From an uncultured Lachnospiraceae bacterium (GTDB lineage Bacteria; Bacillota; Clostridia; Lachnospirales; Lachnospiraceae), in the NCBI GenBank assembly GCA_959022495.1, contig CAUEYX010000020.1, positions 1 through 56,006 of the forward strand: a stretch of 56,006 nucleotides of DNA. The letters run 5' to 3'. Below, in pieces: positions 26,131 through 35,382 of this stretch (its first letter is position 1; each line of letters begins with the position of its first letter). The translations under genes were made by a program, and so were the position numbers. The notes under the pieces are model-generated. The model was given only the letters and a program-made list of their open reading frames with translations, ran no database searches and was not told the DNA's origin.

Positions 26131-26836
26131 TCTCACCAGTCCTCCGTTTTTTGTTTTCCTCTATCCGTACAATCTTTCCGTCAATTATGTGCAGCACCCG
26201 GTCCGCATACCCTGCTTCATGTGGATCGTGGGTAACCATAACCAATGTCCTGCCCTGCTCTCTGACGATTTTCTGCATCAGCTTCATTACCTCCTCAGAG
26301 GTATGGGAATCCAGGTTGCCTGTAGGCTCATCGGCAAATATGATCTTGGGATCAGCGATCAGAGCCCTGGCCACGCCAACTCTCTGCTGCTGCCCGCCGG
26401 ACATCTGATTTGGCATATGCAGCTTCTGCTTCTCCAGATTAACCAGCTCCAGCATCCGCTCTGCTTTTTTCAGCCTCTGTTTCCTCCCTTCCCCCCGGAA
26501 GGTCAGGGGCAGGGCTGTATTTTCCAAGGCATTCATGGTCCCCATCAGATGGAAAGACTGAAAGATAAATCCCACATTTTCCCTGCGGAATTTCACCAGT
26601 TCATCTTCTTTCAGCTTCTCGATATGCTTTCCGTTGATAACGACCGTTCCTCTGGTCGGTCTCTCTAACCCGGCAAGCATATTGAGCAGGGTTGATTTCC
26701 CGGAGCCCGACGTGCCCACAATGGCACAAAACTCTCCCTCTTGAATCTGAAAGCTCACCCCGTCCAGCGCCCGCACTGTAGAATCGCCAATGCGGTAAAG
26801 CTTGTAGAGGTCAGCCACACGAATAATATTTCTCAC
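26117..26836 (-). CDS. ABC transporter ATPase (MacB/LolD class)
   Basis: Cytosolic ATPase of 239 residues: Walker A GTSGSGKST, Q-loop FIFQSFHL, signature MSGGQQQRVGVARAL, Walker B IIFADEPTGNLDS and H-loop VTHDPHEA. The LDSHTSEEVMKLM continuation is typical of the MacB/LolD/FtsE class. I choose the GTG at 26836 because AAGGAGGA lies just before it; the ATG at 26869 has no ribosome site and falls inside the palindromic region. It is the first gene of the ATPase / ectodomain / permease operon. Confidence 0.9.
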   Translation of the reverse strand: MRNIIRVADLYKLYRIGDSTVRALDGVSFQIQEGEFCAIVGTSGSGKSTLLNMLAGLERPTRGTVVINGKHIEKLKEDELVKFRRENVGFIFQSFHLMGTMNALENTALPLTFRGEGRKQRLKKAERMLELVNLEKQKLHMPNQMSGGQQQRVGVARALIADPKIIFADEPTGNLDSHTSEEVMKLMQKIVREQGRTLVMVTHDPHEAGYADRVLHIIDGKIVRIEENKKRRTGENEKA

Positions 26837-26858
26837 AGCATCCTCCTTGTCAGTATAT

Positions 26859-26903
26859 GGTAAATGCATTTTACCTTACATTTCCTAATATTTCGTAAGG
26901 TAA
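26859..26903. promoter_or_regulatory. Palindromic operator-like region upstream of the ABC operon
   Basis: TTACCTTAC at 26871-26879 and its exact complement GTAAGGTAA at 26895-26903, separated by 15 bp; an overlapping near-palindrome GGTAAATGCATTTTACC at 26859-26875. Repeated GGTAA/TTACC half-sites suggest a dimeric repressor or activator. No matching regulator gene is adjacent. Confidence 0.5.
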
Positions 26904-26927
26904 TTTTGAAGATTTTCTTAAAGAGGG

Positions 26928-27280
26928 AAATCTGGACCTGCCGGGAGAGGCGCTTTCCGGATGGATGCGCGCAGAAAACAGCACCTATTTTGAGGACCTT
27001 TCGTGGAGAGGGGCGGGGCGGAGCAGGCGACTTGGAATGATTTGCCGGAAAGTCTTAAAGGAAGGACGCGCGGCGTTAATTGACCGGCGGATGCCTGAGG
27101 CGTAAGCCGAATCTTCCGCCGGTCAATTGCTTTTAGCCGTGTGTCCTTCCTTTTAGATCTTTCCCAAATCATGGAGCGGAACCTGATCCGTCCCGTCCCT
27201 CTCCACGAATCCGTCCTCAAATAATCCTGCTGTTTTCGGACTCATTTTTTCAAAGTCGTCTCCCCCACAAATCCAGATTT
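26928..27280 (-). repeat. Long rod-like inverted repeat after the beta-helix glycosidase gene
   Basis: Nearly the whole 353-bp stretch folds back on itself. From outside in: AAATCTGGA/TCCAGATTT, GGGAGA/TCTCCC, GAAAACAGCA/TGCTGTTTTC, TTTGAGGAC/GTCCTCAAA, a 21-bp arm (27002-27022 with 27187-27207, two G-U positions), TGATTTG/CAAATCA, AAAGGAAGGAC/GTCCTTCCTTT and ATTGACCGGCGGA/TCCGCCGGTCAAT. It begins at the stop codon of the giant gene and fills most of the gap to the ABC operon. It is related to the element at 35383-35753. It may be a structured 3' end, a terminator or a MITE-like repeat. No gene is credible inside it. Confidence 0.8.
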
Positions 27281-30200
27281 TATCTTCTCTGGCGTCTGCG
27301 GATGGTGACTGCTCCCGCTGCCAGTGCGCCCGCCAGCATCATCGCCGCGGACCCTGCCGCGGATGCCGCGTCTCCTGTCTTAGCCGCTTTCCGGCTGCCA
27401 TCACTGCCGCCGCTGCTATTTGCGGCTCCATTTCCTCCTTCCGCATCCGGCGTTCCGATATCTGTGCCAGCGCCGGTTCCCTCGTTTCCGTCATCTGAGG
27501 TTCCGCTTCCAAAGCCGCTGGTTCCGTCATCACCGACACTGCCGCCATCTTCTTCTCCTGTACCGGGGTCTGGATTCTCTCCTTCTCCTCCGGACAGATC
27601 CTCTTTTAGCTGCAGGCCGTCCTTTGCCGCTGTGAGTTCCATTACCGCGTGATCCACAGTCTGCTGGTCCTCTGCTGTCAGGCTGATATCTGCCAGCACC
27701 GCCCTGGCCGACGCGAGCGCTGCCTGAAATGTCTGTACGCTCTCTTCTGTATACTGTTTCAGATCCAGCCCTGCCACACTGTTTAAGAGTTCTGCCAATG
27801 CCGCTTTATCCGCTCTGAGCCTGAGCTGTGTCATGGCCTCTGTCAGTGCCTGCCATGCGCTGTCCACCTCCGGCTGCATCGCGTCCTTGTCTGCCAGCAC
27901 GTCCTCTGCCGCTTCTTTCGCTGCCAGGTATTCTTTCTGGCCGGCTTCCACATACTGATCCAGATCGATCATTCCTGCCAGCTCCAGCGCCATCTCAAGG
28001 TCCGTCTTGTCCCCGGCCTTCATATCAAGGGCCTGGATGGCCAGCATCAGCTTCATCGCGGCGTTTTTCACTTCTTCTTTGGAAGCATTTTCTTTCGCCA
28101 TCAACGCTTCGCCTTCCGCGATGGCTTCATCGAACATCTGCTTCACAGATTCCACAAGGCCTTCTGTATCCCCGTTTTCCACATGGGCTTTCGCCTGGTT
28201 CAGGAAGTACTCCAGCGTGGTTTTGCTGACTCTTAAGCCCTCTGCCGCCGCCTGAAGATCTTCATAGGACTGATCAACGTCTTCCTGCTCTGCCGCGTCA
28301 TCCTGAAGCACTGATTCCGCCTGCGCAAGGGCCTTTTGGAAGTTCTCCCACGTTTCTTTCAGATAGCCGGGCGCGGTCTCATCCTTCCATTGATTGTACA
28401 GGTCTTCCAGTTTCTGCTTATCCGCGCCTTTTTCTGTGCTGAATGAAATGGATTCCGCATCGGCCATGGCATTTCCCGCGCTGTCTTTCACAGAATCCGC
28501 TGCCAGCGATAATTCATACACCTGCCCTTTCTTGAGCTGTGCCGGCACAATTGTAAGGATATTCCCTGAAACATGGCAGTCGTACTCTTTCGTTTCTCCG
28601 TTTGAGATCAAACTGATTTTTTCCTGATCCACAGTGATCGTTTCACTGAATGTCATCACGATCTCCGTGCCGTCTGCTATATCCTGGGCTCCATCCTCCA
28701 CACTGCTGTTAAGCAGCCTCGCTCCTTTTATATCCTCCGCGGAGTTTACAAGCGCCAGGTACGCGGCCTCACCTTCAAAAAAGCTGGACTTTTCTGTATT
28801 GGCGGTCGTACCGTTTACCGCATGTCCCAGATTAAGATTGATGGCACTGTTATTTAAAGTCGCTGATGTAACTTTCGCTGCCTGTGCGCTCTTTTTCACG
28901 TCGTCTATATCAATGCTGATTTCCTGCGCTCTGCTGTCGTACACTGCGGTGACATGGTGCCACTGCGCATTCTCTCCCACAGTGATCAGGGCCGGACTGC
29001 TCTTAACCGTCACATTCCCGGACGTACCTCTGATTACAAAATTAATGGATTGGTCCGCGTGGAGCTCAAGCCCGAATCCGGCCGCTCCCATCCCTTTTTT
29101 GCTGACCAGGGTTTGTGTGGCCGTATTCTTTTTCGGAACCCGTATCCAGAGCTCCACCGTCAAATCTTTGAAATTATGGAGGCTCTCACTGTCTGAAATC
29201 TGGATTGCGGAATCCATACTGCCGTCCATTGTCAGCACCTTTCCCATCCTTTCATCATCAATTACCGTATTTTTTGTATTCAGGTTCCCGTCGTTCCCAT
29301 TTCCGCTCAGGTCTTTCACAGTGTCTCCCGGCACGCCCAAAATATATTCTGCCGCAGTTCTTCTCTGAATCACGTTGATGGTCAATGTATCTGACCTGCC
29401 ACTGCTGAATTCCACAGTGATCACAACACTGTTTTCCAGGGCGCTTAGATAATCCTGGGAGAACCGGAGGGTTCCATTTTCTATCACATACGCGTCCGCC
29501 GGCAGTTCTTCGTTGACATTTTTCACAGAAGTCACTGTATTTCCGTTCAAAACCAGCTCCGCGCACACTTCCGATGGGTTCTGGCTGTCATATTCCTGCT
29601 CCTTGCTGCCTGCTTCTATGTACGCGTTTCCTGTTATAGTGGTGAACACGGACCGGACTTCACCTTGATTATAATTCTCATAGAGATCGGATACTGCAAG
29701 GGCCGGTATCAGCAGTTCATATTCTCTGCCATATTCCAGCTTTCCTTCCGGCTCAATGGTGATGCTGTTTCCTTCTGATGATACAGCGCACGGTACAGCC
29801 TGCGTATCTTCGCCTGTTGTCCGAAGCTGAATCTGATGATCCTGTGCATCGCTGATCTTGATTTCACGGTTAAATTCTATCTGCACAGATGTATTCACCG
29901 AGACACCGAAAGCCCCGTTTTCCGGAAGAATACTCACCACCTCCGGCACGTCTGTCCGCGCGGCCGTATTCTTTATCGTAATATCCTTCATAAGCCCGGT
30001 GTAAAAACTGGACTTCTGGCTGCTGTCTGTTCCGGAATTATACGCCCAGCCAAATGCCAGGTCAGCATCCGGGTTATTCACACTCTCAGCTGTCACACCG
30101 TCCACAGCCTGCTCCGCCTGCAGCTTATGATTCACAAAAATGCGTGCGGTCTTTGTCTCACTATCATAGACCGCGCGGATCGTCTGCCATCCGGCGTCAC

Positions 30201-33200
30201 TGCCATATGTAACCGCCCCGTCGCCTGTTTTTACAGACGCGTTGCCCCCGCTGCTTTTCCTCATCACGAAATTAACCGCCCCATTGGGGTGAAGCTCCAG
30301 ACCGAATCCGGCCCCGCCCATAGCCTTTTTGGAAATCAGCGTCATGGTTTTCGCATTCTCTTGCGGGACAAGGATTTTCATTTCCAGATAAATATCTGAA
30401 AAATGTTCCAGAGACGGACTGCTTTCCGTTACGATTGTGGTCTTTTCGGTTCCATCCATATTGAGGTAACAGCCCTCAGCACTGTCATTGACCACCGCGC
30501 TTTCATCTTCCAGATACCCGTGGTTTTCATTCCCGCTGAGATCTTTGATCTGATGATCCGCAGCATCTGAGAAATCATAGGACACCACGGTCATGGCCTC
30601 TGCTTCGTCCAGTACGAGAATTTCCAGCGCGATTTCTGTATTGTCGTCAAAACCGATCTTCAGTTCAGCCGGTCCCGCGGCCAAAGTCTGGAGATATTCG
30701 CTTCGGATCGTCACAATACTGTCTTTTACCACATAAGCATCTTCCGGTAACGCGGCGTCCCCGCAGGAAATTTCGTCTATCTTATGCCCCTGCAGTGCCA
30801 ATTCGATCTTAAGATCTCTGGGGGTAGCCGCATAGAACGAATAAGAGTCCTCCCACGCGAAGGGCGTCCCCTTCCCCTCTTTCGTATGGAAAGAAAACGT
30901 GTACGCGTTCTTAAGGGCGTTCCCTTCCGCGTCTTTTACCGCGCCTGCCGGTACAGTCACCTGATACTCCGCGTCATATACAAATCCTTCCTCAGGTTTT
31001 ACCACTTTCAGATACATCTGATTGTTCTTGATCTCCACAGCCGCTTCTACAGAATGTCCATTGACACGGATATCTGCTTCTCGGCCGGTGGGAACCGCGT
31101 TTTCTGAAAGCTCCAGGGTAATTCCGCCGCTTAAATCAGCATCTTGGGCTCCGTTTTCCGGCTCTGTCCCTAAAATCACCGGTGAAACAGTGTCCTCCAC
31201 CGCGTTCTGTATCAGCAGTTCATCAAGATATCCTGTGAATTTTTCTGTATTATCCGCGTGTTTCCCCAGTGTCAATGGCAGATCGTTCTTCATCACCGGT
31301 TGTGAGGTCAACGTTTTCTGTGCCTCAAGTTCTCCATTGATATACAGTTTCATCACCAGATTTTGATAGGTACAGGTGACGTGTATCCATTCATTCTCCG
31401 GAACAGGCGTCGGGGTGCTGATTACATTACCTCCCGCGCCAACCGTAAATCTGAGCGTATTATCCTTCAGCAGATCCACCATGAAGCCCGTTGTTTTCCC
31501 CATGGCGCGCTTATTGACCAGCTGGGCATTTCCCGACTCCCTGGGCAGCACTTTTACGTAAAAGTCCACCAGAAGTTCTTTGTCCAGCTCTCCCAGGTCG
31601 ACATCCCCGGAAGCCCAGTTTTCCTTTTCTTTATCTATACTCAGGGCACTGCCGCTGATCCCTTCTGTTCTCTCGGGATTCTGATGAATTGTAAGATCAT
31701 TTTCTCGGTCACTTTGGTCTTTTACCGTCTCGTCATCACTCTCTTCATCAAATCCATAATACGCCAGCGTTTCAGGGACAACGGATGTCAGTTCCAGAGA
31801 CACCTCCAGTTCCATCCCTTTCTCAAACTGGATTTCAATCTCATGGCTTCCCGGTGTGCCGTTATCTTCCAGGAACTGGCTGTCCAGCGTCAATACGCAG
31901 CCCTCCACGGACTTCGGGCTGTCCTGGATACTCCGGTAATGCCTGCTGAGCTGGTCATACCACGGATTGTCCTCTCCTATTTTTTCCAGGTATGCTTCTA
32001 TATTTTCTTCGGACAGAAATTCATTGCGCACAAGCGTTGTATCTTCTGTACGGTAAGCTGTTTCCGGAAGTTTTTCGCCATCCATATAGACAGCAGAGAC
32101 CGGATTCCCCGAATGATAGATTTCGTAGGATACATCTTTTGCCTTCTGCAGATTCATAGTGGCAGACGTATCTTTTAAATATGGAACGTATCGGCTGTCC
32201 ATATCCAGATTCACCTGAACTTCCGCGAACCCGAGAATTCCCGTTCCATTTAATACAACCCGGACATAACGTCCCTGTGTCCCTTCCGGCAGAACTGCCG
32301 TTGACGGGCTTCCCACGCTGCCGGGAATATGTACACTGGTGACGGAAGGATCACCCAGCAGTTCCCCAAGGGTCCGGGTCCCAAAATCCTGCTCCGAAAC
32401 GAGCACATAGAAATCAGAGACCGGATTTTTGTCTGTACCATAGAGATCCACGGATTTCAGTGCCAGGCTTCTTCCCAGATCAACCTGCCACCAGGGATTC
32501 TCTTCTTTCTGTGTAAGGGAATAATTATTCATGCTGCCATCCACAGCATTGCCTGCCGACGCAAGTGAAGACTGGCTGGCGTTCTTTCCCTCCGCCGCGT
32601 TATAATACAACATCTCCACACCGGAGAACGGGTCGTCGGCACTGCTCTCCCCGTACGGCGCGTCACAGCCGGCGTTCCTGGCGATCTCTTCCGCCTCGGC
32701 CGGCAGTACCTGGGTATAAATGTAATTGTCCCCTAAAATGCTGTATTCCCCGTCGAATGTATAATCCGGCCTGCCGTTGGTGGTCCCATAGCCCTTCTCA
32801 ATATAATTATCATATCCGACTAATCCCCTGTGGTACGCAGCCACATTGGCAGAAACCCATTTATACTCAATGTTTGTCATCACGTTATTCCGGAGGACCG
32901 CATAATCCAGTCCCGCGTCGAAATAAACCGCATTGTCCACACCGTTCCTGTTGAAATAATTATATTCCACGATCGTCCCGGGCATCGCGTTGATCATGTA
33001 CAGACCTCCGCCATCATGCATATCTGTCTCTTTCATCATAAAATCGACAACACGGTTATACGCGATATAATTGTCCGCCATGCGGCTGACTCTTCCGGTC
33101 TCTCTCCAGCCCCATCCGATATTGATCCCCGTATAAGGCACATGATCCACCGTATTATGTACTACTTTCAAATTGCTCTCGTATCCGCACCAGATCGCGC

Positions 33201-34680
33201 ATGTATCCGAATATTGTTTTCCCGTATCCGAAACGTAATTGTAAGAAATTGTGTTATTGTAGGACAGCTCCCGTTCCTCCAGGGGAACCACCGCAGGTTC
33301 TACAACACCGTCAATTGAATAGGACGGTCCTTTCTTATATGGGTCCGGCGCGGTATCGCTGGTATGTTTGGCGTCCCCCAGATAAACCGCTCCGCCTGAC
33401 AGGTCAGAGAACGTATTGTGGTCTATGGTACAGTTCCTGCTCCCCTTTGTGACCATCAGCGCAGTGGTCCCTATCTTACTGAATTCGCAGTTCTGGAATG
33501 TAATCTGATTCCCCGAATTCACATAGACCGCGCCCTGCGGCGGCGCGGCATAGCTGCCCCAGGGATCGGAAAACGGCCCTTCCTCTTCCGGCCCTGTCAG
33601 GCTGTGGCCGCCCTGTGTCCCGATATAACCGCTTTCGTCTCCGCCGTCCAGAAATGAATTGTGCCGGAATATAATTCCGTCAAAGGTGATATTTTCAATT
33701 TTTTCGTCAACAATTCCGCCCTTTTCCCGCCTGGGCTGGGGCTCTGTAATCTGCTCCTTGTCCCTTCCTTCCAGGACCATAATCTTATCCAGCACAGGAG
33801 CGATCACCTCAGCCGTCTGCATATCTTCTCCCTCTCTCGGGATATAATATAAGACATGGGCCGTGTGATCCAGATAGAATTCGCCAGGTGTATCCAGAAG
33901 CGCATAGGCATTTTGGAAATACGTTACTCCTCCGCCGTATGCTTTCCAGGAAGCCCCGTTCCAGTCATAATGGATTCGATTCGTACTGTTCGTATTGCTC
34001 CACGCCACATCATTCATATATACGGTATCTTCGTCCACCTTTTCAACCGGAGCCTCAAAATGCCGCCAGCGTACATTTCTCACAGCCTCAAGCTGGCTGA
34101 TATCCCCGTATCCTCTGACAATATCCGCCACTTCTCCTTTCAGCCCTTCTTCCGTCCACGCAGCTTTTGACGTACTCACTTCCAGGCCAGAAACCGTATT
34201 CCTGCTCCTTGCCAGAATGCTTCTCGTTCCGTTTACATAGAGGTCGCGCGTTGTAAAATCCGCTCCCTCATACTTATAGATATTCTTTTCCGCGTCATAC
34301 AGCTCCCACTGGTGTTCCAGAACTTTCCCACCGGAAAAAACTGGTCTGTCAGAACTGTCCGCCGCTCTCCAAATAATACTGTGCCCGTCCTTCCCTGAAT
34401 CCTCCCTGGTAAACTCCAGCGTCTCATCCAGATAGTAGGTGCCTCCCTCAATCAGGACCTCAATATCCCCTTTTGCTGAAACAGAAGCTTCCCGCGCCAG
34501 TTCCATGGCATGGTCAAGACTCGCGGGATCATCCATCGTTCCCTCTGCTGTGCTGCTTCCGTCCGTGGACACATAAATCCGCAGCGGCTCATCTTCCGCC
34601 GCTTCGGCAGAATATCCGGGCACCATCCCAGCCGAAAGGCAGACCGCGAGCATGCCGGCGAGACATTTTCTAAGTTTCAT
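27280..34680 (-). CDS. Giant secreted beta-helix glycosidase candidate (GH136/GH141-like) with F5/8, LamG, X2 and FIVAR modules
   Basis: 2466 residues. Signal peptide (about 1-27); right-handed parallel beta-helix domain (about 33-690) with YSDTCAIWCGY, PYTGINIGWGW and MKETDMHDGGGLY, where Asp pairs 7 residues apart (DTGKQYSD; DFMMKETD) are possible catalytic residues; F5/8 type C (CBM32) domain (about 697-827); three rounds of X2-like, LamG-like and SbsA/Big_5-like modules (about 838-2085); FIVAR-like helices (about 2087-2355); Gly/Ser/Asp linker; KTGD, hydrophobic helix and RRRQRR end. Beta-helix + LamG + FIVAR + anchor matches B. longum lacto-N-biosidase LnbX (GH136), but GH141 or another helix family is possible. 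The start has AAGGAGG and a good promoter. Expected to act on host glycans beside the GH101 enzymes. Confidence 0.75.
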   Translation of the reverse strand: MKLRKCLAGMLAVCLSAGMVPGYSAEAAEDEPLRIYVSTDGSSTAEGTMDDPASLDHAMELAREASVSAKGDIEVLIEGGTYYLDETLEFTREDSGKDGHSIIWRAADSSDRPVFSGGKVLEHQWELYDAEKNIYKYEGADFTTRDLYVNGTRSILARSRNTVSGLEVSTSKAAWTEEGLKGEVADIVRGYGDISQLEAVRNVRWRHFEAPVEKVDEDTVYMNDVAWSNTNSTNRIHYDWNGASWKAYGGGVTYFQNAYALLDTPGEFYLDHTAHVLYYIPREGEDMQTAEVIAPVLDKIMVLEGRDKEQITEPQPRREKGGIVDEKIENITFDGIIFRHNSFLDGGDESGYIGTQGGHSLTGPEEEGPFSDPWGSYAAPPQGAVYVNSGNQITFQNCEFSKIGTTALMVTKGSRNCTIDHNTFSDLSGGAVYLGDAKHTSDTAPDPYKKGPSYSIDGVVEPAVVPLEERELSYNNTISYNYVSDTGKQYSDTCAIWCGYESNLKVVHNTVDHVPYTGINIGWGWRETGRVSRMADNYIAYNRVVDFMMKETDMHDGGGLYMINAMPGTIVEYNYFNRNGVDNAVYFDAGLDYAVLRNNVMTNIEYKWVSANVAAYHRGLVGYDNYIEKGYGTTNGRPDYTFDGEYSILGDNYIYTQVLPAEAEEIARNAGCDAPYGESSADDPFSGVEMLYYNAAEGKNASQSSLASAGNAVDGSMNNYSLTQKEENPWWQVDLGRSLALKSVDLYGTDKNPVSDFYVLVSEQDFGTRTLGELLGDPSVTSVHIPGSVGSPSTAVLPEGTQGRYVRVVLNGTGILGFAEVQVNLDMDSRYVPYLKDTSATMNLQKAKDVSYEIYHSGNPVSAVYMDGEKLPETAYRTEDTTLVRNEFLSEENIEAYLEKIGEDNPWYDQLSRHYRSIQDSPKSVEGCVLTLDSQFLEDNGTPGSHEIEIQFEKGMELEVSLELTSVVPETLAYYGFDEESDDETVKDQSDRENDLTIHQNPERTEGISGSALSIDKEKENWASGDVDLGELDKELLVDFYVKVLPRESGNAQLVNKRAMGKTTGFMVDLLKDNTLRFTVGAGGNVISTPTPVPENEWIHVTCTYQNLVMKLYINGELEAQKTLTSQPVMKNDLPLTLGKHADNTEKFTGYLDELLIQNAVEDTVSPVILGTEPENGAQDADLSGGITLELSENAVPTGREADIRVNGHSVEAAVEIKNNQMYLKVVKPEEGFVYDAEYQVTVPAGAVKDAEGNALKNAYTFSFHTKEGKGTPFAWEDSYSFYAATPRDLKIELALQGHKIDEISCGDAALPEDAYVVKDSIVTIRSEYLQTLAAGPAELKIGFDDNTEIALEILVLDEAEAMTVVSYDFSDAADHQIKDLSGNENHGYLEDESAVVNDSAEGCYLNMDGTEKTTIVTESSPSLEHFSDIYLEMKILVPQENAKTMTLISKKAMGGAGFGLELHPNGAVNFVMRKSSGGNASVKTGDGAVTYGSDAGWQTIRAVYDSETKTARIFVNHKLQAEQAVDGVTAESVNNPDADLAFGWAYNSGTDSSQKSSFYTGLMKDITIKNTAARTDVPEVVSILPENGAFGVSVNTSVQIEFNREIKISDAQDHQIQLRTTGEDTQAVPCAVSSEGNSITIEPEGKLEYGREYELLIPALAVSDLYENYNQGEVRSVFTTITGNAYIEAGSKEQEYDSQNPSEVCAELVLNGNTVTSVKNVNEELPADAYVIENGTLRFSQDYLSALENSVVITVEFSSGRSDTLTINVIQRRTAAEYILGVPGDTVKDLSGNGNDGNLNTKNTVIDDERMGKVLTMDGSMDSAIQISDSESLHNFKDLTVELWIRVPKKNTATQTLVSKKGMGAAGFGLELHADQSINFVIRGTSGNVTVKSSPALITVGENAQWHHVTAVYDSRAQEISIDIDDVKKSAQAAKVTSATLNNSAINLNLGHAVNGTTANTEKSSFFEGEAAYLALVNSAEDIKGARLLNSSVEDGAQDIADGTEIVMTFSETITVDQEKISLISNGETKEYDCHVSGNILTIVPAQLKKGQVYELSLAADSVKDSAGNAMADAESISFSTEKGADKQKLEDLYNQWKDETAPGYLKETWENFQKALAQAESVLQDDAAEQEDVDQSYEDLQAAAEGLRVSKTTLEYFLNQAKAHVENGDTEGLVESVKQMFDEAIAEGEALMAKENASKEEVKNAAMKLMLAIQALDMKAGDKTDLEMALELAGMIDLDQYVEAGQKEYLAAKEAAEDVLADKDAMQPEVDSAWQALTEAMTQLRLRADKAALAELLNSVAGLDLKQYTEESVQTFQAALASARAVLADISLTAEDQQTVDHAVMELTAAKDGLQLKEDLSGGEGENPDPGTGEEDGGSVGDDGTSGFGSGTSDDGNEGTGAGTDIGTPDAEGGNGAANSSGGSDGSRKAAKTGDAASAAGSAAMMLAGALAAGAVTIRRRQRR

Positions 34681-34723
34681 TTCATTCCCTCCTTCATTCG
34701 TTATATTTTGCCTATGATATCTC

Positions 34724-34752
34724 TTTATAATGCCAATAACAAAATTTTACAA
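34724..34752 (-). promoter_or_regulatory. Promoter of the beta-helix glycosidase gene
   Basis: On the minus strand TTGTAA-17-TATAAA, about 45 bp before the start codon. Confidence 0.65.
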
Positions 34753-34771
34753 TGCATGATCCTGTCATCCT

Positions 34772-35179
34772 GTGTGGAGAATTTTAACCTTTATATGCCC
34801 CGGATGCTGCCAAAAAACACTTCCTTTTCGGAAAAATCCCGGCTACGGAGAATTCCGGCTGTTGACAACACTTGTCTCTATCTGTATCCCGTTATTTTTT
34901 ATGGCTGCTGTTGTTTCTGCGGCAGCCGCATTCATCTTTTTGTTTCGCGCTGTAATAACGCACTCTTATGAAAAGATTGATCCTCGCTATTTTAATGATA
35001 AGGATAAAATGTCTCTGCCGAAAAATATTTTTTCTGGTGTTATGGTTACATATTATATTACTGCGCTTGATCACAATCGTAAGACGAATGATAAGCGTGT
35101 CAAACTATACAGATGCGGCTGGACTTCCGCTGTGATTTCATTAGGACTATTTGTTGTGTATGTTTTATTAACAGGTTAA
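34772..35179 (+). CDS. Small two-span membrane protein (first gene of a two-gene cassette)
   Basis: Up to 135 residues from a GTG at 34772 that lacks a ribosome site; TTG at 34862 (GGAG 11 nt upstream) or ATG at 34901 are alternative starts in the same frame. Two membrane helices, LVSICIPLFFMAAVVSAAAA and SAVISLGLFVVYVLL, flank a ~60-residue hydrophilic segment (HSYEKIDPRYFNDKDKM... LDHNRKTNDKRVKLYRCG). The phrase HNRKTNDKR just before the second helix recalls small two-helix membrane effector proteins, but I cannot assign a family. It reads against the flanking giant genes, is more AT-rich than they are, and is followed by a 52-codon gene. The N-terminus may be degraded. Confidence 0.5.
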   Translation: MWRILTFICPGCCQKTLPFRKNPGYGEFRLLTTLVSICIPLFFMAAVVSAAAAFIFLFRAVITHSYEKIDPRYFNDKDKMSLPKNIFSGVMVTYYITALDHNRKTNDKRVKLYRCGWTSAVISLGLFVVYVLLTG

Positions 35180-35200
35180 AAATTTATCAGGAGGTTTTGT

Positions 35201-35359
35201 ATGACTGACAAAAATTTTGACACGATCCTTCAAGAATTAAAAATCGGACAAAATCCAACGCCGCCGGATGAAGAACATTCTGAATCAACCAAGTCACAGA
35301 TCAGCTCCAGATCAGAAATAAAGGAACCTGATTTTGGTCTTTACCGGGGAGATAAATGA
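35201..35359 (+). CDS. 52-residue hydrophilic protein (second gene of the cassette)
   Basis: Frame MTDKNFDTILQELKIGQNPT... ending DFGLYRGDK-stop, with an excellent ribosome site (AGGAGG, 6 nt before the ATG) 21 nt after the membrane-protein stop. Short N-terminal helix (FDTILQELKIG), then a Pro/Glu/Ser-rich disordered stretch. No family recognised. The strong ribosome site and tight spacing argue that it is real and co-translated with the membrane protein. Confidence 0.55.
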   Translation: MTDKNFDTILQELKIGQNPTPPDEEHSESTKSQISSRSEIKEPDFGLYRGDK

Positions 35360-35382
35360 GAAACAAATTCCGCTGCGCTCCC

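Noticed and set aside
26918..27220. 100-residue minus-strand frame in the long inverted repeat
   Set aside because: Lies wholly in the self-complementary element, no start signal, composition typical of a random frame.
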